Of a stretch of 64,000 nt of DNA, positions 42,906 to 52,600 are shown piece after piece. The first letter of the stretch is position 1, and each line of letters opens with the position of its first letter. The notes beneath the pieces are model-generated. The model saw nothing but the letters and a program-made list of their open reading frames with translations, was not told where the DNA came from and did not search any database. This stretch comes from VXNE01 sp965203615 (GTDB taxonomy: Bacteria; Pseudomonadota; Gammaproteobacteria; Pseudomonadales; Azotimanducaceae). The stretch is from NCBI GenBank assembly GCA_965203615.1, contig OZ241900.1:3410001-3474000 (forward strand), written 5' to 3'. Both the position numbers and the translations under genes were made by a program.

Positions 42906-44906
42906 ATGTATGAATTCCCTGCATGGGCCAGACGCCTCCGCGGAGCGCTGGCGGCCTGGGAAGGCAACCCCTCGCACTCCGTGGCGTGGTGGGAATGGCT
43001 CAACTCTTCCCGGCAACCCCATGGCGCCTCCATGGAAGATCACGAAATCGAGCAACGGGGTTTCGTCACGCGCGCTACCGTTGTTTTCCTTGTCGCTGCG
43101 CTACTGATACTGGGTCTGCTGGCGCGTTTCGTCGACCTCCAGATTTTCAAACACGGCATTTTCAGCACCCGTGCCGACGAGAACCGCATCCAGGTTCAGC
43201 CTATTCCGCCGGACAGGGGGCTGATATACGACCGGCGGGGCGTGTTGCTGGCGGACAACAGGCCGATTCGCACACTGGCGGTTGTGGTCGAGCGCGTCAC
43301 CGACCTGGACACCGCCATTGGCGAACTCGCATCGGTCGTCGATATTTCGGATGGGGAAATAGCCGAGTTCAACCGCCGGATTGAACAATCGCGGCGCCCG
43401 TATGAACCAGTCTTGCTGAAGGTCAATCTCACTGATGACGAGGTGGCGCGAATACGGGTGGACGGTCACCGATGGACGGGCGTCGAGGTTGTCGACGAGA
43501 ACCTGCGCTACTACCCGTTGGGAAGTCTCATGGTGCACGCGGTGGGCTCGGTCCGCCGGATCAATGAAGACGACCTCGAGGCGCTTGATGCGGTCCGTTA
43601 CAGCGGGACGAAGTTCATTGGCCGTTTCGGCGTGGAGCAGTTCTACGAGCAATCGTTGCATGGGGTGGTTGGGTATCGACACGTCGAGACCGATGTTCGT
43701 GGGCGGGTCCTCCGAAGACTGGAGGAACTGGGCGAGGAGCCGGCAATAGCGGGTCAGAACCTGACGTTGCACCTGGACAGCAGGCTGCAGACAGCCGCGT
43801 ACGCCGCCCTGGGGGAACGCCGTGGCGCCATCGTTGCCCTGGACCCTCGCAGCGGCGGTATCCTGGCACTGGTCAGCAGTCCCGGCTATGACCCCAATCC
43901 GTTCATCACCGGCATACCGCAGGAAGAGTACCGGCTGCTTGCGGGATCGTTGGACACGCCGCTGTTCAACCGTGCTACCCGGGGAACCTATGCGCCGGGA
44001 TCAACGTTCAAGCCGATCGTGGCGCTCGCGGGATTGACCGCGGGCGCTACGGACTGGGAAAGAACGATCATAGACACGGGCGAGTTTCGGCTGCCGGGTC
44101 AGTCGCGCGTGTATCGGGACTGGAGCTGGACGCCGACCAACTCCGGTGGGCAGGGCATCGTGGACCTGCGCAAGGCGATCTTTCGATCGTCCAACGTGTA
44201 CTTCTATCAACTCGGTACGCGAGTCGGCATCGATGCGCTTGGCCAATTCGCTTCCCAGTTCGGTCTTGGCGTGGCGACCGCCCTGGATGTCGATGCCGCG
44301 GATGGGGTCCTTCCAACGCGCGTATGGAAAAAAGGTGCCCGGGGCGAGGACTGGTACCTGGGCGACACCGTGAACATGAGCATAGGCCAGGGCCACTTGC
44401 TGGTGACGCCGCTGCAGCTCGCCACTTCCGCGATGGTGATCGCCAATCGGGGTCGATGGGTGCAACCTCGCCTGTTGCTGTCGAGCGATGCGGGACTCAC
44501 GGGATTCAACGCGCCCTCGCCGCCGCATTCGGTTCGAGGTCCGACGGAGCAGGACTGGGAGATGCTGGTCGACGCCATGGAGGATGTCGTGCATCGAGGC
44601 AACCAGGGGTTTCGGGAAAACGGCACGGCGTGGTTCTACATCGGTCGCGACATCGGCTATCGCATGGCGGGAAAGTCGGGATCGGCGCAGGTGGTCGAGA
44701 TTCGCCAGGGCGAGGAGTACGACGAGGAAGCGCTGGACGAACGTGAACGCAAACACGCATGGTTCATCGCGTTCGCGCCGGCGGACGATCCGAGGATCGC
44801 GCTGAGTGTCCTGGTGGAGAATGGCGGCGGCGGAAGCTCGGTCGCGGCACCGGTCGCGAAGGAAGTGATCGACGCCTACCTGCTGCCGCAGTACGCAAGG
44901 CTGTAG
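42906..44906 (+). CDS. mrdA: Penicillin-binding protein 2 with a short N-terminal extension
   Basis: 666 residues from the ATG at 42906, chosen because GGAGGT lies 11 bases upstream. The usual family start (MEDHEIEQRGFVTRA, ATG at 43032) has no ribosome site. The extra 42 residues (MYEFPAWARRLRGALAAW, then GNPSHSVAWWEWLN) are Trp-rich and precede the membrane helix. The pedestal domain has PPDRGLIYDRRGVLLADN. The transpeptidase has Ser366 in APGSTFKP, SSN in FRSSNVYFYQLG and KSG at 590-592. It cross-links peptidoglycan of the lateral wall with RodA. Confidence 0.93.
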   Translation: MYEFPAWARRLRGALAAWEGNPSHSVAWWEWLNSSRQPHGASMEDHEIEQRGFVTRATVVFLVAALLILGLLARFVDLQIFKHGIFSTRADENRIQVQPIPPDRGLIYDRRGVLLADNRPIRTLAVVVERVTDLDTAIGELASVVDISDGEIAEFNRRIEQSRRPYEPVLLKVNLTDDEVARIRVDGHRWTGVEVVDENLRYYPLGSLMVHAVGSVRRINEDDLEALDAVRYSGTKFIGRFGVEQFYEQSLHGVVGYRHVETDVRGRVLRRLEELGEEPAIAGQNLTLHLDSRLQTAAYAALGERRGAIVALDPRSGGILALVSSPGYDPNPFITGIPQEEYRLLAGSLDTPLFNRATRGTYAPGSTFKPIVALAGLTAGATDWERTIIDTGEFRLPGQSRVYRDWSWTPTNSGGQGIVDLRKAIFRSSNVYFYQLGTRVGIDALGQFASQFGLGVATALDVDAADGVLPTRVWKKGARGEDWYLGDTVNMSIGQGHLLVTPLQLATSAMVIANRGRWVQPRLLLSSDAGLTGFNAPSPPHSVRGPTEQDWEMLVDAMEDVVHRGNQGFRENGTAWFYIGRDIGYRMAGKSGSAQVVEIRQGEEYDEEALDERERKHAWFIAFAPADDPRIALSVLVENGGGGSSVAAPVAKEVIDAYLLPQYARL

Positions 44907-44915
44907 AGGCACCGG

Positions 44916-46031
44916 GTGGCAAACGACTTCGTCCGGCATATGTCCCTCCCAGGTGCGTCCAGAACGCGCTTTCCCGCGCTGCGGCTCGATGTGGTGCTGT
45001 GTGTTTCGATCCTCGCGGTCATCGTCCTGGGCCTCGTGGTGCATTTCCGGGACCCCGAGACCTTCCAGGGCCAGTTGGTGCGCATGGTCGTGGGATTGGG
45101 GGCACTGGCCATAGCCGCATGGATCGAACCTCGCCAATACCTTGCCTGGGCGCCAACGATTTACGGCGTCGCACTGGTGCTCCTCGTGCTCGTGCTCCTG
45201 TTCGGCACGACCGCCAAGGGATCACAACGCTGGCTCGATTTTCCCGGACTGCCACGATTTCAGCCCTCGGAACTGACGAAGGTCGCCCTGCCGCTGATGC
45301 TGGCCTGGTACTTCCATGATCGACGAATTCCTCCACGATTCAGGGATTTGCTGGTGGCATTCGCGATCATCGCCGTTCCGGTGTTGCTTATCGTCCAGCA
45401 ACCCGACCTGGGAACGGGTGTATTGGTGGCCGCGAGCGGGCTGTCCGTCATCTTCCTGGCCGGAGTGTCCTGGCGGTGGATTCTCGGGGCCCTGGTATCG
45501 GGCGTCGCGGCGACGCCGGTCTTGTGGATGTCACTGCGCGACTACCAGCAGGAACGTATTCTGACCCTGTTCAACCCGGAACTGGATCCCCTGGGGGCGG
45601 GTTGGAGCATCATCCAGTCCACCACCGCGATAGGCTCAGGCGGCTTCCTTGGCAAGGGTCTTCGTGAAAGCACCCAGAGCCGCCTCGATTTCCTGCCGGA
45701 AAGCAGCACGGACTTCATCATCGCCGTGATCGGCGAAGAGGGAGGCTTCGTGGGGATACTGCTCCTGGTGCTTCTCTATCTCGTGATCCTGGCGCGCGGG
45801 CTGCATCTCGCGACGCTGGCACCGAGCAGGTTCGGGCGCCTGCTCGCGGGCGGGCTCATGCTGACGTTCTTTGCTCACGTCTTTGTTAATATTGCGATGG
45901 TCTGTGGGTTGGCTCCGGTCGTCGGGGTGCCGTTGCCGCTGGTGAGCTATGGCGGGACCTCGGCGCTTTCGATATTGATCGGATGCGGTATCGTCATGTC
46001 CATTCACACCCACCGAGCTGGCAGGAGGTAA
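44916..46031 (+). CDS. rodA: Peptidoglycan glycosyltransferase RodA
   Basis: 371 residues from a GTG at 44916, with about ten membrane helices. SEDS motifs are GSQRWLDFPGLPRFQPSELTKVALPLMLAWYF, IVQQPDLGTGVLVAASG, GAGWSIIQSTTAIGSGGFLGKG, LPESSTDFIIAVIGEEGGF and PLPLVSYGGTSALS. It polymerises lipid II together with PBP2 in the elongasome. It is 9 bases after mrdA and overlaps mltB by one base (TAATG). Confidence 0.96.
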   Translation: MANDFVRHMSLPGASRTRFPALRLDVVLCVSILAVIVLGLVVHFRDPETFQGQLVRMVVGLGALAIAAWIEPRQYLAWAPTIYGVALVLLVLVLLFGTTAKGSQRWLDFPGLPRFQPSELTKVALPLMLAWYFHDRRIPPRFRDLLVAFAIIAVPVLLIVQQPDLGTGVLVAASGLSVIFLAGVSWRWILGALVSGVAATPVLWMSLRDYQQERILTLFNPELDPLGAGWSIIQSTTAIGSGGFLGKGLRESTQSRLDFLPESSTDFIIAVIGEEGGFVGILLLVLLYLVILARGLHLATLAPSRFGRLLAGGLMLTFFAHVFVNIAMVCGLAPVVGVPLPLVSYGGTSALSILIGCGIVMSIHTHRAGRR

Positions 46032-47035
46032 TGTTGCTGAAACGCGGTTGGGCTTTCGCGGTTGTCGTGGTATGCGCGGCGGTGACCTGGGCCGACTTCT
46101 ACGAACGACCGGAGGTCCGGAATTACATCGAGGAAATTGCCGGGCGGCATGGCTTTGACCAGGCTGCGCTGCTGAAATTGTTCCAGGACGCCGAGCGCAA
46201 GGAATCCATCCTGGCGGCGATTTCTCGCCCGGCCGAGCGCAAGCAATGGCATGAGTACCGTAGGATCTTCGTCACACCGACGCGAATTCGCGAAGGGATC
46301 GAGTTCTGGCGCGCGAACGAGGATGCTCTGCGTCGGGTGGAGCGTGTCTACGGGTTGCCGCCTGAAATCACCGTTGCGGTGGTCGGTGTGGAGACGCGAT
46401 ACGGCCGCAATCTCGGTTCGTTCCGGGTTCTCGATGCGCTGGCCACCCTGGCCTTCGACTATCCGGCGCGCGCGACGTTCTTTCGTGGCCAACTGACCGA
46501 GTTCCTGCTGCTGGCCCGCGAAGAGGGTATCGATCCGCTGGCCATGAAAGGCTCCTACGCGGGAGCTATGGGCTACGGGCAGTTCATACCGTCGAGCTAT
46601 CGGGATTTCGCCGTGGACTTCGACGGTGACGGGACACGCGATATCTGGACCAATGTCACGGATGCGCTGGGCAGCATCGGCAACTATTTTGCCGAGCACG
46701 GTTGGCGCGGAGACGGCCCGGCAGCAATGCGTGTTGAATTCGAAGGTCCCGTCGCGGACGAAGACGTGAACCGGGGCCTGGAGCCGGACTACGATGCCGA
46801 GCAGTTGCGACAGCTCGGCGTGATAGGTGACAGCGTTCCGCCGGGGGCCAAGGCGGCCCTGTTCCGCATGGAAGGCGACGAAGGGGCGGAATACTGGCTC
46901 GGCTTGCACGACTTCTATGTCATCACGCGATACAACCATAGCCGCCTGTATGCCCTTGCCGTGTGGCAACTGGGGCAGGAGATACGGTCGGGCTGGGAAC
47001 GGGTGGCCCTGGCGGTTTCGGAAGGTGCTCGCTAG
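46031..47035 (+). CDS. mltB: Lytic murein transglycosylase B
   Basis: 334 residues from the ATG at 46031, preceded by GGAGGTA. A signal peptide (LLKRGWAFAVVVVCAAVTWA) lacks a lipobox cysteine, so it is probably soluble in the periplasm. The catalytic Glu is in TVAVVGVETRYGRNLGS. KGSYAGAMGYGQFIPSSYRDFAVDFDGDGTRDIW contains the EF-hand-like calcium site. It cleaves glycan strands to anhydro-muropeptides and belongs to the elongation cluster. Confidence 0.94.
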   Translation: MLLKRGWAFAVVVVCAAVTWADFYERPEVRNYIEEIAGRHGFDQAALLKLFQDAERKESILAAISRPAERKQWHEYRRIFVTPTRIREGIEFWRANEDALRRVERVYGLPPEITVAVVGVETRYGRNLGSFRVLDALATLAFDYPARATFFRGQLTEFLLLAREEGIDPLAMKGSYAGAMGYGQFIPSSYRDFAVDFDGDGTRDIWTNVTDALGSIGNYFAEHGWRGDGPAAMRVEFEGPVADEDVNRGLEPDYDAEQLRQLGVIGDSVPPGAKAALFRMEGDEGAEYWLGLHDFYVITRYNHSRLYALAVWQLGQEIRSGWERVALAVSEGAR

Positions 47036-47903
47036 CAGCAGGCACCGCACCAGCGATCAGGTCCCGCGTCATCGCGGCGGGCGGATCGTATCGGCGACGA
47101 TCGTATTCTGTATCGGCCTGACGGGATGTCTCGGTACCGTTCCTCTCCCTCCGGTGCCGGAGGCGCCCGAGACCGATCGCGCCCCCCCGTCTCCGCCGCC
47201 GGATCTTGAGCAGTTGCCCGACCCTGTTGTTCGGCAGGAACCTCGAAGCCCCACCGGGAACAACACCTACACGCAATCTGGGCGTACCTACCACATATTG
47301 CCGACGGCTGAGGGCTACGATCGGATCGGCACGGCTTCCTGGTATGGCGCCAAGTTTCATGGCCGCCGCACATCGAGCGGAGAGACGTACGATATGTACG
47401 AACTTACGGCGGCGCATCCCACGCTACCGATTCCGGTGTATGCACGGGTGAGGAACCTTGAGAATGGTCTTTCCACCATCGTTCGGATCAATGACCGGGG
47501 ACCCTTCCTCGGCGGGCGCTTCATCGATCTGTCGTACGCGGCCGCGGTGAAGCTCGACATGTTGAAACGCGGCACCGCACGTGTCCGCGTCACCGTCGTT
47601 GACGGTCCGGAAGCGAATCCCGGTCCACGTGATTACGGTGGAACGCAGGAGCGCGCGCCGGCGGATCGTTACTTCGTTGAAGCTGGCGTGTTCGCGCACA
47701 GAGACCTCGCCCATTCCCTTTCCGATGACCTCGTCCGGAATGTCGATGCGGACGTCGTCGGCGAGGTCCATATCGTGCAAATTGCCGACGACCCACTCTA
47801 CCGCGTTCGTATCGGACCATTTCCGGATCGCGGAAAGGCGGTGCGCCTGCAGGCGTTGTTGACCTTTCACCACGGCGCTGTGCCACAAATCATCAAGGAG
47901 TGA
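47025..47903 (+). CDS. rlpA: Septal-ring/rare lipoprotein A with SPOR domain
   Basis: 292 residues from a GTG at 47025 that overlaps the mltB end by 11 bases. No other in-frame start precedes the lipobox (IVFCIGLTGC). The double-psi beta-barrel domain reads IGTASWYGAKFHGRRTSSGETYDMYELTAAHPTLP, then STIVRINDRGPFLGGRFIDLSYAAA. A C-terminal SPOR domain (about 220-290, DRYFVEAGVFAHRD...YRVRIGPF) binds denuded glycan. Known RlpA proteins cleave such strands. It lies in the outer membrane, facing the periplasm. Confidence 0.93.
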   Translation: MLASSRHRTSDQVPRHRGGRIVSATIVFCIGLTGCLGTVPLPPVPEAPETDRAPPSPPPDLEQLPDPVVRQEPRSPTGNNTYTQSGRTYHILPTAEGYDRIGTASWYGAKFHGRRTSSGETYDMYELTAAHPTLPIPVYARVRNLENGLSTIVRINDRGPFLGGRFIDLSYAAAVKLDMLKRGTARVRVTVVDGPEANPGPRDYGGTQERAPADRYFVEAGVFAHRDLAHSLSDDLVRNVDADVVGEVHIVQIADDPLYRVRIGPFPDRGKAVRLQALLTFHHGAVPQIIKE

Positions 47904-47905
47904 AA

Positions 47906-49072
47906 ATGCTACGAGCCCCGTCGCCCCGTTCGGGTGCGTTCGCTGTCGTTGTGCTGGGGATGCTCTTGTGGGGGCATCCGTTAGCGTCGGAAGTGTTGCC
48001 GGACCACCCGTCGATCGCGGCCGAAGGCTACATCCTGATGGATGCGGACACCTCGAGGATTCTCGCGGAAGAGAACAGCCGGGCGCCGTTGCCGCCAGCC
48101 AGCCTCGCGAAGATCATGACCGGCTACGTCGTGGCGGTTGAACTGGAGGCGGGGCGCATCGATGTTGCCGACGACGTGCCCGTCAGCGTCAACGCCTGGC
48201 AGACGCCGGGGTCGCGGATGTTCATTCGCGAAGGTACGACGGTGGTTCTGGAAGATCTCCTGCGGGGCGTGGTCATACAGTCCGGCAACGACGCGAGTGT
48301 CGCGCTGGCGGAGTTTGTCGCCGGAGGAGAGGATGCGTTCGCCGACATGATGAACCAGCACGCGGCGTTGCTCGGGATGTCGGGATCCACGTTCGCGAAT
48401 GCGACGGGGTTGCCCGACGAGACCCAATACACCACCGCGCTCGACATGGCGATCCTGACGCGGGAACTCATTCGCCGCTACCCGGACCACTACACGCTGT
48501 ATTCGGAGCGGTCATTCAAGTACAACGGCATTGAACAGCCGAATCGCAACCGCCTTCTCTGGCGCGACCAGTCGGTCGACGGCGTCAAGACGGGCTATAC
48601 GAAAGATGCGGGTTATTGCCTGGTGGCCTCCGCCGAACGCGATGGGATGCGCCTGATCTCGGCGGTGATGGGTACCCGGAGCGATGCGGTTCGGGTTCGG
48701 GAAAGCCAGAAGCTTCTTTCCTACGGATTCCGCTACTTCGAAACGCATCGGCTCTACGACAACGAGGCGCCGTTGAAGACGTCGGAAGTGCGGTACGGAA
48801 ACGCGGACGAGGTGTCGATGGGTGTCGCCGACGCCATCTACGTCACGATTCCACGCGGCCGCTACGATGACATCGAGGCAACGCTGGACATTCCGGGAAT
48901 CCTGGAAGCGCCGATCAACGAGGGTGACGAGTTGGGACAACTGCGCGTGAGCCTGGATGGCGAGACTCTCGTGACATCGCCGCTGATCGCCAGGGAAACG
49001 ATCACCGAGTTGGAGTCCCTCGCGCGATTCTTCGAGGGAATCTACTACTTCTTCCACGATCTCGGGAACTGA
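47906..49072 (+). CDS. dacA: D-alanyl-D-alanine carboxypeptidase
   Basis: 388 residues from the ATG at 47906 with AAGGAG seven bases upstream. After a signal peptide, the PBP motifs are Ser66-Lys69 in PASLAKIMTG, SGN at 126-128 and KTG in VDGVKTGYTKDAG. A C-terminal beta domain and an amphipathic end (LARFFEGIYYFFHDLG) fit PBP5/6-type membrane attachment. It trims the terminal D-Ala of stem peptides. In related genomes ybeD and lipB follow. Here a repeat cluster and an accessory segment intervene. Confidence 0.95.
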   Translation: MLRAPSPRSGAFAVVVLGMLLWGHPLASEVLPDHPSIAAEGYILMDADTSRILAEENSRAPLPPASLAKIMTGYVVAVELEAGRIDVADDVPVSVNAWQTPGSRMFIREGTTVVLEDLLRGVVIQSGNDASVALAEFVAGGEDAFADMMNQHAALLGMSGSTFANATGLPDETQYTTALDMAILTRELIRRYPDHYTLYSERSFKYNGIEQPNRNRLLWRDQSVDGVKTGYTKDAGYCLVASAERDGMRLISAVMGTRSDAVRVRESQKLLSYGFRYFETHRLYDNEAPLKTSEVRYGNADEVSMGVADAIYVTIPRGRYDDIEATLDIPGILEAPINEGDELGQLRVSLDGETLVTSPLIARETITELESLARFFEGIYYFFHDLGN

Positions 49073-49093
49073 AGCCCCCGGTTAGCCCTAGCA

Positions 49094-49438
49094 CGATCGA
49101 CGAGCGGGGCCGGGCCGGAGCCTTCAGCCGGGGAGCGCGAGGGGGATACCCCTCGCATGAGAGAGCCTTCAGCCGGGGAGCGCGAGGGGGACACCCCTCG
49201 CATGAGAGAGCCCTCAGCCGGGGAGCGCGAGGGGGACACCCTCGCAAGAAAAGAGCCCTCAGCCCCGGGAGTGCGAGGGTGTCCCTCGCAAGAGAGAGTG
49301 CGCGAGGGGGCACCCCTCGCAAGAAAAGAGCCCTCAGCCCCGGGAGTGCGAGGGTGTCCCTCGCAAGAGAGAGTGCGCGAGGGGATACCCCTCGCAAGAG
49401 AAAGTTCGAAGTCGAAGGCTGCGGCTGTGGGGCACTCC
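49094..49438 (-). repeat. Dispersed palindromic repeat, expanded cluster D
   Basis: The plus strand opens with CGAGCGGGGCCGGGCC (right arm) and closes with GCTGCGGCTGTGGGGCAC (left arm). It is the same modular element as at 6.1 kb, in opposite orientation. Between the arms are three units of 45 bases (starts near 49119, 49164 and 49209), then two of about 75 bases (near 49246 and 49321). Each carries one or two palindromes of the type GCGAGGGGG..CCCCTCGC. No protein is convincingly encoded, although several frames are open. Confidence 0.9.
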
Positions 49439-49602
49439 AATGGGCGACGAGCGGCACTCACGGAACAACCTGGCCGGGATTGTTCCACATTGGTGACCTA
49501 TGAATTGGTGACCCTCAAATTGGGTGGCCCATAAATTGACGCGTCGGGGAAAAAGGAGTTTAGTTGCAGGGTTAGTGCCAGAACCTTGGGGGGGATGAAG
49601 GT
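49439..49602 (+). promoter_or_regulatory. Non-coding region upstream of the first TonB receptor
   Basis: A perfect inverted repeat GGAACAA/TTGTTCC lies at 49462-49486 and resembles part of the repeat's right arm. Short direct repeats follow (AATTGGTGACC, AAATTGGGTGG, AAATTGACG), in a patch richer in A/T than the surroundings. This patch probably holds the receptor promoter. A G-rich run and GATGAAGG precede the ATG at 49603. Confidence 0.4.
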
Positions 49603-52600
49603 ATGACACGTCAAATCGCAAGTCGCATGGCGCTGTGCGGCGCTGTCCTGGTAGTTGCCGGGGTTGCCGTTCCCGCGTTGGCACAGGCAACGCAAGAAGA
49701 GGCTACCGAAGCGCAGGTCGAGACCCAGGTTCCGTCGGTCGAAGAACTGATCGTGACCGCGCAGCGTGTTGCGGAGAGCATTGATGACGTGCCGATTGCG
49801 GTGACGGCGTTGACCGACGACATGCTCGCGGACCGTCAGATCGTGACTCCGTCGGACCTGCAACTGAACACGCCGAACGTGTCGTTTGGTGCGACGAACT
49901 TCGGCGGTTCCAACTTCAGCATTCGCGGTGTCGGACAACTTGTGATTTCTCGCAGCGGCGAAACCGGGGTGTCGTCGCACGTCAACGAGATAGCGGTCGC
50001 AACGAATCTGAACGCGATAGAGTTCTTCGACCTGGAACGCGTCGAGGTTCTGCGCGGTCCACAGGGGACACTGTTTGGCCGTAATGCCACTGGCGGCGCT
50101 CTCAACGTCGTGACGAAGATGCCCTCGGTCGATGGTTTCGACGGATTCGCGGACGTAGAAGCCGGAAGCTTCAGCCACAGCCGTCTGAAGGGGGCGATGA
50201 ACCTGCCGCTGACGTCCAACATCGCCTTTCGCGTCTCCGGATTCAAACTGAGACGGGACGGCTACACCGAGAACCTTGCATATGGCCAGACCAACGCCGC
50301 GGGTCAGACAATCCCCGGCATCGACGAAGACATCGATGGCCGGAACATTTGGGCCATGCGGTCAACGCTGGCCTGGGACATATCGGACCGGGCGGACGCG
50401 TGGCTGCAGTACAGCGTGTTTCGGGAGGACGATGATCGGACCCGCATCACGAACCAGGTGTGCAAGCGCAATGTCCTGCCAACGACCGGATGTCTGCCGG
50501 ATGGATTTGGATGGGAGACGCCGCACCTTGGCGCGACGACGGGAGGGATTTTCGGGGGTGCGATCGGCGCGCTGCCGCCGGGTGTCAGCGGTTCCGATCC
50601 GGCGCTATACGACTTCCCGCGCCCGTCGATCGACAGCTTCAGGAAGATGCATACGGACTTCGAGCCAATCTTTCGCGCAAAGGAAGACCTGTGGTCGTTC
50701 GGACTCAACTATGACTTCGACAACCTGAGCGTCAGCGTTGTTGGCGCGTTGCGCGACTACGACGGCGTCTCGCGTCAGGATTACCTCATGGATGTGGGTC
50801 CGCGTCTCGCCCCGACACCGCAGAATCCCGCCGGTGTCTGGCCGACCTCCGAGCCGGCGGGCGGCGCGGGTGCCGAATGGCTCTCGGATACCTGCAACGT
50901 GGCGCAGGGAACGTCGGGCCTGTTCGGCGGCTGCGTTCTGCCGGCGCTGCAGAGCCTTCAATTCGCGTACGACCAGGGCGACACGAACGGCACCTATTAC
51001 ACGGTGGAGGCGAAGATGCGCTCTGACCTTGATGGGCGCGTCGATTTCCTGCTGGGCACCAGCCGTCACGAGGGCACCAACTACGGTGGCTACTACGTCA
51101 TCGCCAACACGCTGGACCTCGTGAGTCTCTATGGCTCTCCCGCCCTCGGTGCGCCTCCGCTCTATCCCGGGTTTTTCTACAACACGAACAACCCGGAGGA
51201 CGGCGGTCCCCCGCAGGATGGGCAGGCGATTTTCGGAGAGGTCTACTTTGATGCGACGGACCGTCTCAAGTTTACCGCCGGGCTGCGCTTGAACGAGGAC
51301 AACAAGGTAGTCAGCGATTCGAGTGTGCTGTTCAATTCGGCCAACGTCACCGCGGCGGTCGGCGGGTTGTTCGGACCGAATCCCATCTGGCTGCGCAGCG
51401 GCATGTTCGGAGAAATGGCTGCCATGGCGGCCAACCCCGCCGTGACCTTGAGTGAAACATCGCTCAGGATATTGGAGTTCCACAACGCCGGTGGCGTCTA
51501 TGAGGCCAATGCGCCGGCGGCGATCGGTGCGCTGGTGGCCATAGGCGCGGCCCAGGCGATCGGGCAACAGATTGCGGCCGGCCTGCTTCCTATCCAGTTC
51601 GTTCCCCAGGCCATTGCGGGGTTGCCGCTGCCGCCGATCTTCAAGGGCACCGTCGGCGCATTGCTCTCCCAGAATCCTGCCGTCATCGGCGCGGACGCGG
51701 GTCTGGCCGCCGGTGCGCAGGCGTTCGCCACGATCGCGAATGCGGTGGGTCCGGTACCCGCGTTTGGCGAGACGCGGTTTGTCACCGGCAGTCCGAGCGA
51801 GGCCAACTGGAACGAGATCAGCGGCCGGATCGGATTCGACTACCGGTTGGGCGACAACACCCTGTTGTACGGATTCTTCAGCCGGGGGTACAAGCCCGGC
51901 GGATTCAACCCGGCCATCCCGCCGGCATTCCAGGACGTCTCGGCGTTCACGTTTGATGCGGAGCAGGTCAACGCCTTTGAGGCCGGTGTGAAGAGCACGT
52001 TGCTGGATGGGAGGCTCACCCTGTACGGCGCGGCTTTCACCTATGACTACTCGGGTCTTCAGATCACTCGCATCAGGAACAACAGTTCGATCAACGAGAA
52101 TGTCGATGCGGCCATCAGCGGCCTGGAGCTCGAGGGAATCTGGCGACCCGCAGCGATGGAGGGGCTGATGGTCGACTTCGCCTACAGCATGCTATCGGCC
52201 AAGGCCAAGGACACGCTGTCCATCGATCCGGTCAACCGAACCGGTGGGAACTCCGACTATGTCCTGCTCAACAACATCGATCCGGGATCGCTCACCGGGA
52301 TCAATTTCGTGGCGCGGGAGTCGCAGATAACGCCGCAGGTGATCGGGGCGTTGGTGGCATCGCTTCCAGCGGCCACCCAAGCGCTCATCGGGGGCCATCT
52401 CGGAGTGAACATACTTTACCCACCGAATGCGGCCGGTGTAGCCATACCGGCGTACTTTTCGCGAAACTTGCTGAACGCTCTTGGTGTCGAGACGCTGGAT
52501 GGGGTCCCGGTCAATCTTGATGGCAACGACCTGCCCAACGCGCCCCGGCATACGGCCAGAATCGGTCTGGCGCATACCTGGGAGATGGGCACCGGGCTGC

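Noticed and set aside
49094..49438. CRISPR array
   Set aside because: Units of 45 and 75 bases are palindromic and similar throughout, with no unique spacers and no cas genes nearby.
49097..49440. Proteins encoded within the repeat cluster
   Set aside because: Several frames are open because the repeat lacks stops, but none has a family match or a convincing start. Only the uvrA copy is part of a real gene.
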